From NCBI GenBank assembly GCA_016617495.1, contig WYCU01000001.1:496001-560000 (forward strand): a stretch of DNA of 64,000 nucleotides. Direction: 5' to 3'. A program made the translations under genes and the position numbers. Numbering within the stretch: the stretch's first letter is position 1; every line of letters begins with the position of its first letter. Shown piece by piece: positions 56,850-64,000 of the stretch. The DNA comes from Azonexaceae bacterium s22. GTDB taxonomy: Bacteria > Pseudomonadota > Gammaproteobacteria > Burkholderiales > Rhodocyclaceae. The notes under the pieces are model-generated. The model was not told the origin of the DNA. It saw only the letters and a program-made list of their open reading frames with translations, and ran no database searches.

Positions 56850-58100
56850 ATGAACATCGAAATCAGCAATGGGCGCGTAATTTGCCCCAAAAACGGGGTC
56901 GACCGCGACAATGTCTCTGTTTATATCGCGCATGGCCGCATCGTCGGTCTGGGCGAAGCGCCAAAGGGCTTCGTCGCGACACAAAAAGTGGATGCCGCCG
57001 GCTGTGTCGTTAGCCCCGGCTTGATCGACCTCGGGGCCCGCCTGAACTCCATCGAGGCGGAGCTTGCGGCTGCCGTTGCCGGCGGCGTCACCAGCGTGGT
57101 GGTGCCGCCGGATGCCGATCCGCCGCTGGATGAGCCGGAACTGGCCGACCGCCTGGTGCATCGGGGCGACGAGATCGGCAAGGCGCGCGTGTTGCCGCTT
57201 GGCGCCCTGACCCTGGGTTTGAAAGGCGAACGCCTGGCAGAGCTGGCCGGCTTGAAGAAGGCCGGTTGTGTCGCCTTTTCCCAAGCCAGCCGGCCGGTTG
57301 TGGATACCGAAGCCCTGCTGCGGGCCATGGAGTATGCGGCGACCTTCGGTTTTGCCGTCTGGCTGCAACCGCAGGATCACTGGTTGTCGCGCAACGGCAT
57401 TGCCCATGAAGGCGAGGTGGCCAGTCGCCTCGGCCTCGCCGGTATTCCCGTGGCCGCCGAAACGATTGCAGTCGGCAGCATCATCCAATTGGTACGCGAT
57501 ACGGGTTGCCGCGTGCATCTCACGCGGATTTCCTCCGCTGCGGGCATGAGCCTCGTTCAGCGTGCCGCCAAAGAAGGCTTGCCCATCAGTTGCGACGTGG
57601 GCGTTCACCACTTGCTCCTGACGGACAACGATATCGGCTATTTCAATCCGCACGCCCGTTTCGTACCGCCGCTGCGCGGACAAGCGGATCGCCAGGCGCT
57701 ATCGGATGCCGCTGCCGCCGGGACGGCTGCAATTTGTTCCGATCACACGCCGGTTGGCGCCGACGACAAGCTCCTGCCCTTTGGCGAGGCTAAACCGGGT
57801 GCGACCGGGCTCGAAGTCTTGTTGCCGCTGACGCTTAAATGGGCGGAAACGGCCGGGGTTGCGCTGCCTGCTGCATTGGCGCGTATCACCAGTGCGCCAG
57901 CGGAAATTCTGGGCCTGGATAGCGGTCATTTGGCCCTTGGCGCGCGCGCCGATATTTGTGTTTTCGATCCCAACGCGAGCTGGCAACTGACGCCCGAAGC
58001 CTTGCGCAGCCGGGGCAAGAATTCGCCCTGGACGGGTTACATGATGACCGGCAAGGTACGCCACACGCTGGTTGACGGACGTATTGTCTACACCACCTGA
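56850..58100 (+). CDS. dihydroorotase-like protein without metal ligands (PyrC'/PyrX)
   Basis: A 416-residue amidohydrolase-fold protein similar to dihydroorotase overall (VSPGLIDLG, HEGEVASRLGLAGIPVAAETIAV, ICSDHTPVG). The DxHxH metal motif that should follow LID is replaced by LGARLNS, and the later histidine of the VHIxHxS motif is Arg (VHLTRIS). It is therefore very likely non-catalytic and a structural partner of PyrB, as PyrC' is in Pseudomonas; true dihydroorotase must be elsewhere. Repeat copy J encodes residues 10-21. The 3' end overlaps the convergent yggU gene by 13 bases. Confidence 0.9.
   Translation: MNIEISNGRVICPKNGVDRDNVSVYIAHGRIVGLGEAPKGFVATQKVDAAGCVVSPGLIDLGARLNSIEAELAAAVAGGVTSVVVPPDADPPLDEPELADRLVHRGDEIGKARVLPLGALTLGLKGERLAELAGLKKAGCVAFSQASRPVVDTEALLRAMEYAATFGFAVWLQPQDHWLSRNGIAHEGEVASRLGLAGIPVAAETIAVGSIIQLVRDTGCRVHLTRISSAAGMSLVQRAAKEGLPISCDVGVHHLLLTDNDIGYFNPHARFVPPLRGQADRQALSDAAAAGTAAICSDHTPVGADDKLLPFGEAKPGATGLEVLLPLTLKWAETAGVALPAALARITSAPAEILGLDSGHLALGARADICVFDPNASWQLTPEALRSRGKNSPWTGYMMTGKVRHTLVDGRIVYTT
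56879..56912 (-). repeat. dispersed 36-bp element, copy J (T-tract form)
   Basis: Core TGTCGCGGTCGAC lies at 56898-56910 on the minus strand. CCCC and GGGG arms flank GTTTTT, followed by CAAATTAC. It is antisense within pyrC', reading NGVDRDNVSV. Confidence 0.85.
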
Positions 58101-58384
58101 GCCAGCGCCCGAGCGGCAGCGATGTCCGCCCCGGCAAGCTCGACGACTTTTCGGCGAGCGCTTTGGCCGCTCTTGAGCACGACGGCACGCTTGGGGATGC
58201 CCAAGGTGTCGGCGATGAAGCGAAGCAAGGCCTCGTTGGCCTTGCCATCCACCGGCGGTGCCGCGAGCCGGATTTTTAGCGCATCCCCGTGGCAACCCAC
58301 AATTTCCGTTTTCTTGGCGCCAGGCTGGATGTGCAATGTCAGCTGTAGCTGACCATTGCCGAGATCGCGTGCGAAATCCGTCAC
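58088..58384 (-). CDS. yggU: DUF167/YggU-family protein
   Basis: A 98-residue protein with the DUF167 pattern (LHIQPGAKKTEIVGCHGDALKIRLAAPPVDGKAN in pieces) and KRAVVLKSGQSARRK. It starts with GTG overlapping the yggT stop (GTGA). The function of the family is unknown. Confidence 0.92.
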   Translation of the reverse strand: MTDFARDLGNGQLQLTLHIQPGAKKTEIVGCHGDALKIRLAAPPVDGKANEALLRFIADTLGIPKRAVVLKSGQSARRKVVELAGADIAAARALAQVV

Positions 58385-58911
58385 AAGAACATCAACACGG
58401 CCTGCAAGAGCAGGATGGCGATCAGCGGTGAGAGGTCAATGCCCGAAATGAGCGGTACGATGCGGCGAATCGGATCGAGCAAAGGGCGCGTCAGTTGGTG
58501 TGCCGGGGCCGCCAGCGGGGAATAGGGATTTACCCACGACAGCACGGCCAGCAGGATCAGTGCGCCGATGAAGATATAGACCGTGAGCCTGAGGAGGCTG
58601 CGCAGCGCCAAGGCAAACAGGGCAATCGCCAATCCCGCACTGTCTTCAATGTTGCCGCGGAGCAGGAAAACCACCGCCCCGGAAAGCAGGAGCTGCAACA
58701 GCAGCGCCGGGAGCAGACTGGCCCAGTCGAAACCCCCGATACCCGGCACGATCCGGCGCAGTGGCTTTACGGCCCAGTCCGTAAGCGCCATCACAAAGCC
58801 GCCGATCTGCCCGCCAAAAGAAACGCGCAGGGCCTGCATGATGAAGCGCAGCAGGAAGAGCGTACAGAAAAAGCTGCCTACGGCATTGAGCAAGAACAGG
58901 ACGGCCTGCAT
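58381..58911 (-). CDS. yggT: YggT-family membrane protein
   Basis: A 176-residue membrane protein with two YggT repeats, each with paired helices (LLRFIMQALRV; LILLAVLSWVNPYSP). Each has a conserved RRIVP after a Pro-Leu segment (KPLRRIVPGI; DPIRRIVPLI). The ATG at 58911 is family-like; the longer frame adds charged residues overlapping proC. The function is unclear, with proposed roles in osmotic or division-related processes elsewhere. Confidence 0.92.
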   Translation of the reverse strand: MQAVLFLLNAVGSFFCTLFLLRFIMQALRVSFGGQIGGFVMALTDWAVKPLRRIVPGIGGFDWASLLPALLLQLLLSGAVVFLLRGNIEDSAGLAIALFALALRSLLRLTVYIFIGALILLAVLSWVNPYSPLAAPAHQLTRPLLDPIRRIVPLISGIDLSPLIAILLLQAVLMFL

Positions 58912-58912
58912 C

Positions 58913-59722
58913 TCAGTCGGCGCCCAGCAGTTTTCCGAGTTCCCGGCCGCGCGCTTCCGCGGCATGGACGCCGGCCACGATGCCGTCCTTCACGCCTTTT
59001 TCGGCCATCGTGCGCAGCGCGGCCTCGGTGGTGCCGCCTTTTGACGTGACGCGCTCGCGCAGCGTGGCGGCGGGTTCGCTCGATTGGGCAGCGAGTGCCG
59101 CAGCGCCTTGCACGGTTTCGATGGCCAGTTGGCGTCCTTGTTCGGCCGAGAAGCCGAGTTCGGCGGCCGCTTGCTGCAATGCTTCGATGAACAGGAAGAC
59201 ATATGCCGGACCGCTGCCGGAAATGGCCGTGACGCCGTCCATTTTGCCTTCGTCTTCGATCCATACCGTGCTGCCCACCGCTTTCAGCACGCGGTCCGCG
59301 GCGGCACGTTGTTCGGTACCGACTTCCGGTGCGGCGCATAGCCCGGTGATGCCGGCCCCGATGAGCGCGGGCGTATTCGGCATGCAGCGAACGATATTGC
59401 GATGTCCGCCCAGAAAGCGCGACAGCGCTGCAATATCGAGGCCTGCAGCGATGCTGACGACCAGCGCCTGCCCGATGCGGCCAACGAAGGGCGCGACCGC
59501 CTCGCGCATTTGTTGCGGCTTGACGGCGAGTACCAGCATATCCGGCGAGGGCGCCGCTTCGGCCGAGGCGTGGCAGGTCACGCCGAATGTGGCGTTGAGC
59601 CGCGCACGACTTTCGGCGTTCAGTTCGATGACGTCGATGTCAGCAGCGGCGAAGCCCTGTTTGAGCATCCCGCCGATAAGGGCGTTGGCCATGTTGCCGC
59701 CGCCAAGGAATACGATTTTCAT
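58913..59722 (-). CDS. proC: pyrroline-5-carboxylate reductase
   Basis: A 269-residue enzyme that makes proline with NAD(P)H. MKIVFLGGGNMANALIGG is the nucleotide fold. LAVKPQQM, MPNTPALIGAGITG and the C-terminal TSKGGTTEAAL are the family signature. It overlaps yggS by four bases and precedes yggT by one. Confidence 0.96.
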   Translation of the reverse strand: MKIVFLGGGNMANALIGGMLKQGFAAADIDVIELNAESRARLNATFGVTCHASAEAAPSPDMLVLAVKPQQMREAVAPFVGRIGQALVVSIAAGLDIAALSRFLGGHRNIVRCMPNTPALIGAGITGLCAAPEVGTEQRAAADRVLKAVGSTVWIEDEGKMDGVTAISGSGPAYVFLFIEALQQAAAELGFSAEQGRQLAIETVQGAAALAAQSSEPAATLRERVTSKGGTTEAALRTMAEKGVKDGIVAGVHAAEARGRELGKLLGAD

Positions 59723-60408
59723 GCGTAGTGTCTTTCACCAAAAATGGCCGTGCCGATCCGGACGAGCGTTGCGCCCTCGGCGACGGCCGCTTCGAGGTCG
59801 TGGGACATGCCCATCGACAAGGTATCGAGCGGAATGCCTGCCGCGCAGATTTGATCGAACAGGATTTTCATCTGGCGGAACGGGGCGCGCTGGCGCGCTT
59901 CGTCATCCACCGGTTCAGGGATGGCCATCAAGCCGCGTACCTGAATCCGGGGGAGTTGTGCTACCGCACGGACGAGGGCAAGCGCCTCATCCGGCATGCA
60001 GCCGCTCTTGCTCGCTTCGCCGGAAACGTTGACCTGAATGCACACCTGGAGCGGCGGCAGGGCTGCGGGCCGTTGTGCCGAGAGCCGCTCGGCGATCTTC
60101 AAGCGATCGATCGAGTGCACCCAGGCAAAGTGTTCGGCGATGGGTCGGCTCTTGTTGCTTTGCAAGGGGCCGATGAAATGCCATTCCAATGTCGGGACGG
60201 GGCAAGACTGAATTTTCTCGCAACCCTCCTGAACGTAATTCTCGCCAAAAGCGCGCTGACCCGCCGCCGCTGCCTCCAGCACGCAGGCCAGCGGCCAGGT
60301 TTTGCTGACGGCCAACAGCGCTACGCTTTCCGGTGCGCGACCGGCGGCGATGGCAGCACGTTCGATGCGTGCCTTCACGGCTTGCAGGTTCGAGGCGATT
60401 ACGCTCAT
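59719..60408 (-). CDS. yggS: YggS-type PLP homeostasis protein
   Basis: A 229-residue PLP-binding barrel. The PLP lysine is in AVSKTWP and the ring contact in FGENYVQEG. WHFIGPLQSNKSR and MGMSHDLEAAVAEGATLVRIG follow. It balances free PLP in the cell. The ATG at 60408 is chosen; the longer upstream frame overlaps the pilT promoter region. Confidence 0.94.
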   Translation of the reverse strand: MSVIASNLQAVKARIERAAIAAGRAPESVALLAVSKTWPLACVLEAAAAGQRAFGENYVQEGCEKIQSCPVPTLEWHFIGPLQSNKSRPIAEHFAWVHSIDRLKIAERLSAQRPAALPPLQVCIQVNVSGEASKSGCMPDEALALVRAVAQLPRIQVRGLMAIPEPVDDEARQRAPFRQMKILFDQICAAGIPLDTLSMGMSHDLEAAVAEGATLVRIGTAIFGERHYA

Positions 60409-60414
60409 AATTGA

Positions 60415-60442
60415 TTGGAATCTTCTATCGTTCCAGTATACA
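60415..60442 (+). promoter_or_regulatory. candidate sigma-70 promoter of pilT
   Basis: TTGGAA (60415-60420) and TATACA (60437-60442) are separated by 16 bases, in the short gap between divergent yggS and pilT. The pilT ATG lies 21 bases downstream. Confidence 0.4.
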
Positions 60443-60463
60443 CAAGCTCCCGGGGCAATCCGC

Positions 60464-61507
60464 ATGGACATCACCGAACTGCTGGCCTTCGGCGTCAAGA
60501 ACAAGGCGTCCGACCTTCACCTCTCTGCCGGATTGCCACCCATGATCCGCGTACACGGCGATGTTCGCCGGATCAACCTGCCGCCGATGGAACACAAGGA
60601 TGTTCACGGCATGGTGTACGACATCATGAGTGACAGCCAGCGCAAGATTTACGAAGAAACGCTGGAGTGCGACTTTTCCTTCGAAATTCCCAATCTTGCG
60701 CGTTTCCGCGTCAATGCCTTCAATCAGCAGCGTGGTGCCGGGGCGGTATTCCGGACGATTCCTTCCAAGATCCTGACGCTGGAAGAGCTCAATTGTCCGA
60801 AAATTTTCAAGGACATTTCCGAGTACCCGCGCGGCATCGTACTCGTCACCGGGCCGACCGGTTCCGGCAAATCGACCACGCTGGCGGCGATGGTCAATCA
60901 CATCAACGAAAACGACTACGGCCATATCCTGACGGTCGAAGACCCGATCGAATTCGTGCATGAGGCCAAGAAGTGCCTGATCAACCAGCGCGAAGTCGGG
61001 CCGCATACCCTCTCGTTCGCCAATGCGCTACGTTCGGCGCTGCGGGAAGACCCGGACGTGATTCTGGTCGGTGAAATGCGCGATCTGGAAACCATCCGTC
61101 TGGCCTTGACCGCTGCCGAGACCGGTCACTTGGTGTTCGGCACGCTGCATACCTCGTCGGCTGCCAAAACCGTGGACCGTATCGTCGACGTCTTCCCGGC
61201 CGCGGAAAAGGAAATGGTTCGCTCGATGCTTTCGGAATCGCTGCGTGCCGTCATTTCCCAGACCCTGCTGAAAACCAAGGACGGCAGCGGCCGTGTCGCG
61301 GCGCACGAGATCATGATCGGCACGCCGGCCATTCGTAACCTGATCCGGGAAAACAAGGTGGCACAGATGTATTCCGCGATCCAAACCGGTCAGAACGTCG
61401 GCATGCAGACGCTGGACCAGAACCTGCTGGAGCTGGTGCGTCGCAATATCGTTTCCAACGCCGAGGCGCGCACACGGGCGACCAACAAGGACAACTTCCC
61501 CGGCTAA
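60464..61507 (+). CDS. pilT: type IV pilus retraction ATPase PilT
   Basis: A 347-residue secretion-type ATPase that powers pilus retraction and twitching. Walker A is VTGPTGSGKSTTLAAM. The Asp box includes ILTVEDPIEFVHE, and the His box HLVFGTLHTSSAAKT. The AIRNLIRENK motif near the end is a PilT marker. The ATG at 60464 matches family start MDITELLAFGVKNKASDLHLS. It is divergent from yggS. Confidence 0.97.
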   Translation: MDITELLAFGVKNKASDLHLSAGLPPMIRVHGDVRRINLPPMEHKDVHGMVYDIMSDSQRKIYEETLECDFSFEIPNLARFRVNAFNQQRGAGAVFRTIPSKILTLEELNCPKIFKDISEYPRGIVLVTGPTGSGKSTTLAAMVNHINENDYGHILTVEDPIEFVHEAKKCLINQREVGPHTLSFANALRSALREDPDVILVGEMRDLETIRLALTAAETGHLVFGTLHTSSAAKTVDRIVDVFPAAEKEMVRSMLSESLRAVISQTLLKTKDGSGRVAAHEIMIGTPAIRNLIRENKVAQMYSAIQTGQNVGMQTLDQNLLELVRRNIVSNAEARTRATNKDNFPG

Positions 61508-61541
61508 TTCATGCCGGGTGAATCGGGGAGAAAGGGCAGTC

Positions 61542-62678
61542 ATGGAACGCGATCAGGCAATGAAATTCATGCACGACCTCCTGCGCCTCATGGTGCAGAA
61601 GAAGGGGTCGGATCTTTTCATCACGGCGAATTTCCCGCCGGCGATCAAGGTCGATGGCAAAATCACGCCAGTATCGAATCAGGTACTCACCCCGCAACAT
61701 ACGGCCGAACTGGCGCGTTCGATCATGAACGACCGCCAGGCGGCCGAGTTTGAAGCGACCAAGGAATGCAATTTCGCCATTTCCCCGGGCGGGATCGGGC
61801 GTTTCCGCGTCAACGCCTTCGTCCAGCAAGGGCGGATCGGCGTCATCTGCCGGACGATCAACCAGCATATTCCGACGCTCGATGAATTGATGCTACCTGC
61901 CGTGCTGAAGGATGTCGCCATGACCAAGCGCGGCTTGGTCATCTTCGTTGGCGGTACCGGTACCGGTAAAACCACATCGCTGGCCGCGCTCGTCGATTAC
62001 CGCAACGAAAACACCTACGGCCACATCATCACTATCGAAGACCCGATCGAATATGTTCACGAGCACAAGAACTGCATCGTGACGCAGCGGGAAGTCGGGG
62101 TCGATACCGATGACTGGAAGCCGGCGCTCAAGAACACCCTGCGCCAAGCGCCGGACGTCATCCTGATGGGCGAAATCCGCGACCGCGAAACCATGGACTA
62201 CGCGGTGGCGTTTGCCGAAACCGGCCACCTCTGCCTGGCGACCCTGCACGCCAACAGCGCCAACCAGGCCATCGACCGCATCATCAACTTCTTCCCGGAA
62301 GAACGTCGGCACCAACTGCTGATGGACCTCTCGCTGAACCTGCGCGCGATGATTTCCCAGCGCCTGATTCCCAAGAAGGATGGCAAGGGACGCATGGCGG
62401 CGATTGAGGTCATGCTCAATTCACCGTTCATTGCCGACCTCATCTTCAAGGGCGAAATCGGTGAGATCAAGGAAGCGATGAAGAAGTCGCGCGAACTCGG
62501 CATGCAAACCTTCGACCAGGCGCTGTTCGATCTCTACGAGGCCGGTCGCATCAGTTACGAAGATGCCCTGCGCAACGCCGACTCCCTCAACGACCTGCGC
62601 TTGCAGATCAAGTTGCGAAGCAAGGATTCGCAGGACCGCGACCTGACCAGCGGCATTGGTCACCTCGATATCGTCTGA
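61542..62678 (+). CDS. pilU: type IV pilus accessory retraction ATPase PilU
   Basis: A 378-residue PilT paralogue. It has Walker A VGGTGTGKTTSLAA, ITIEDPIEYVHEHK, and the His box HLCLATLHANSANQA. It differs from PilT by its longer C-terminus. The ATG at 61542 follows GGGAGAAAGGG; the in-frame GTG at 61518 is less likely. It starts 34 bases after pilT and should assist retraction under load. Confidence 0.96.
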   Translation: MERDQAMKFMHDLLRLMVQKKGSDLFITANFPPAIKVDGKITPVSNQVLTPQHTAELARSIMNDRQAAEFEATKECNFAISPGGIGRFRVNAFVQQGRIGVICRTINQHIPTLDELMLPAVLKDVAMTKRGLVIFVGGTGTGKTTSLAALVDYRNENTYGHIITIEDPIEYVHEHKNCIVTQREVGVDTDDWKPALKNTLRQAPDVILMGEIRDRETMDYAVAFAETGHLCLATLHANSANQAIDRIINFFPEERRHQLLMDLSLNLRAMISQRLIPKKDGKGRMAAIEVMLNSPFIADLIFKGEIGEIKEAMKKSRELGMQTFDQALFDLYEAGRISYEDALRNADSLNDLRLQIKLRSKDSQDRDLTSGIGHLDIV

Positions 62679-62771
62679 GGCCGTTCCGGTGCGGCTTGCA
62701 CCGTGAGGTAGAATTGGCCAGACGCAAACCTGTCGCGCCCCGCATGGTCGGGGCGCTGCCATTTTGGAACC

Positions 62772-64000
62772 ATGTCCGGCCTCAATCCCCAGCAACGCGA
62801 AGCAATTCATTATCTCGACGGTCCCCTGCTTGTTCTGGCCGGGGCAGGATCGGGAAAGACCCGCGTCATTACGCAGAAGATTGCCTATCTCGTTCAGGAG
62901 TGCGGGTTCCAGCCGCGCAACATTGCAGCCATTACCTTTACCAACAAAGCCGCGCGGGAAATGCAGGAGCGGGTTGGCAAGCTATTGTCGCGGTCGACTG
63001 CCGAAGAACTGCAAATTTCAACCTTTCACGCGCTTGGCGTCCGTATCCTGCGTGAAGAGGCGCGGGTATTGGACTACAAACCCCGCTTCTCGATCTTCGA
63101 TGCCGCCGACTGCGCGGGCATCATCGGCGACTGCGCCAAGACCGTCGACAAAGCCACGCTTCGTCGCCTTCAATCGATCATCTCGAACTGGAAAAATGCC
63201 CTGGTGACGCCGGAAGCGGCACGGCATCTGGCGGCAAACGAGCACGAAGCGCTGGCTGCCGGCGCCTACTTGTCCTACGAGGCCACGCTGAAAGCCTATC
63301 AGGCGGTTGATTTCGATGACTTGATCGGTTTGCCGGTGAAGCTGTTCTCCGAGCATCCCGAGGTGACCGAAAAATGGCAGAACCGCTTGCGTTACCTGTT
63401 GATTGACGAATATCAGGATACCAACGCCTGCCAATACCAATTGCTCAAACTGCTGACCGGCGTGCGCGCGCAATTCACGGCAGTGGGCGACGACGATCAG
63501 GCCATTTACGGCTGGCGCGGGGCGGATATCGACAACCTGAAAAAGCTGCCGGCGGAATTTCCGGCGCTCAAGGTCATCAAGCTCGAACAGAACTATCGCT
63601 CGACGGTGCGTATCCTGAAGGCGGCGAACAATGTGATCGCCCATAACGAAAAGCTGTTCGAAAAAACCTTGTGGTCGGAGCTGGGGCACGGCGACCCGAT
63701 TACCGTCACCGCGTGCCGCGATAACGAGGCCGAAGCGGAAAGCGTGGTCATGAAATTGCAGGCCCATCGTTTCGAACATCGCGGCAAATTCCGCGATTAC
63801 GCCATCCTGTACCGCTCGAATCATCAGGCCAGGCTCATCGAAACCCAGTTGCGCAATCAGAAGATTCCTTACCTGCTTTCCGGCGGCCAGTCGTTTTTCG
63901 ACAAGGCGGAAATCAAGGACATCACCAGCTACCTGCGCCTGCTCACGAACGAAGACGACGATCCGGCATTCATTCGTGCCGCGACGACACCCAAGCGCGG
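62772..64000 (+). CDS. rep: ATP-dependent DNA helicase Rep (partial, runs off the window)
   Basis: The first 409 residues of a UvrD/Rep-type 3'-5' helicase, cut by the window end. It starts MSGLNPQQREAIHYLDGPLL. Walker A is LAGAGSGKT and motif Ia TFTNKAAREM. Motif II LLIDEYQDTN and motif III VGDDDQAIYGWRGA are present, and EQNYRST is motif IV. LLTNEDDDPAF favours Rep over UvrD. Repeat copy K encodes residues about 71-83 (LSRSTAEELQIST), between motif Ia and the TFHALG segment. Confidence 0.95.
   Translation, partial: MSGLNPQQREAIHYLDGPLLVLAGAGSGKTRVITQKIAYLVQECGFQPRNIAAITFTNKAAREMQERVGKLLSRSTAEELQISTFHALGVRILREEARVLDYKPRFSIFDAADCAGIIGDCAKTVDKATLRRLQSIISNWKNALVTPEAARHLAANEHEALAAGAYLSYEATLKAYQAVDFDDLIGLPVKLFSEHPEVTEKWQNRLRYLLIDEYQDTNACQYQLLKLLTGVRAQFTAVGDDDQAIYGWRGADIDNLKKLPAEFPALKVIKLEQNYRSTVRILKAANNVIAHNEKLFEKTLWSELGHGDPITVTACRDNEAEAESVVMKLQAHRFEHRGKFRDYAILYRSNHQARLIETQLRNQKIPYLLSGGQSFFDKAEIKDITSYLRLLTNEDDDPAFIRAATTPKR
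62984..63018 (+). repeat. dispersed 36-bp element, copy K
   Basis: Core TGTCGCGGTCGAC at 62986-62998, then TGCCGAAGAACTGCAAATTTC. It is sense within rep, and the spacer is diverged. Confidence 0.8.

Overview
This is a dense, GC-rich chromosomal window (about 60% G+C by eye) from a betaproteobacterium, most likely of the Rhodocyclales group. That placement is inferred from gene order: aroQ-accB-accC-prmA, yqgE-ruvX-pyrR-pyrB-pyrC', yggS-proC-yggT-yggU beside pilTU, and an RNB exonuclease-tonB-aroE-mtgA run. It also rests on the lipid A, thiamine and type IV pilus gene sets. I see no rRNA, tRNA, CRISPR array, prophage or insertion sequence.

Layout. 0-6 kb: an MFS exporter, a stand-alone AAA+ ATPase, then a nickel block (nikR, a NiCoT permease and a TonB-dependent receptor) with a probable NikR operator. 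6-20 kb: malic enzyme, mpl, an unrecognised protein, aroQ-accBC-prmA, a zinc-ribbon protein with a very long Glu-Pro rod, a PfkB kinase, the ornithine-lipid genes olsB-olsA, and a Spy/CpxP-like protein divergent from a two-component system. 20-30 kb: apaH, then glmS, a UDP-glucuronate epimerase and a glycosyltransferase, waaC-waaA, and tolC with rhodanese, pcm and a TetR regulator that has a palindromic operator. 30-43 kb: a TPP riboswitch with thiC, yccF/ykgJ, uppP-yqiA, an RNase II-type enzyme, tonB-aroE-mtgA, mgtE, and thiD-thiE-hemL-sugE. 43-53 kb: the pilGHIJ-L chemosensory operon that controls twitching motility. 53-64 kb: photolyase, the pyrimidine operon, yggS-proC-yggT-yggU, pilT-pilU and the start of rep.

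The most unusual signal is a dispersed element of about 36 bp. Its 13-bp core, TGTCGCGGTCGAC, occurs 12 times without a mismatch in 64 kb, in both orientations. The core is followed by an A/T tract, which in several copies is flanked by short complementary arms that differ from copy to copy, and then by a GGC(A/C)AAAA(A/T) tail. Four copies are intergenic, three of them between convergent genes. Eight lie inside genes (MFS, zinc-ribbon, glycosyltransferase, waaA, aroE, pilL, pyrC', rep) and are read in different frames. This is far above chance. It looks like a genome-wide DNA-level signal, for example an uptake, binding or repair site, but no assignment can be made from this window. Genes are tightly packed, with many 4-bp start/stop overlaps and several convergent genes overlapping at their 3' ends.
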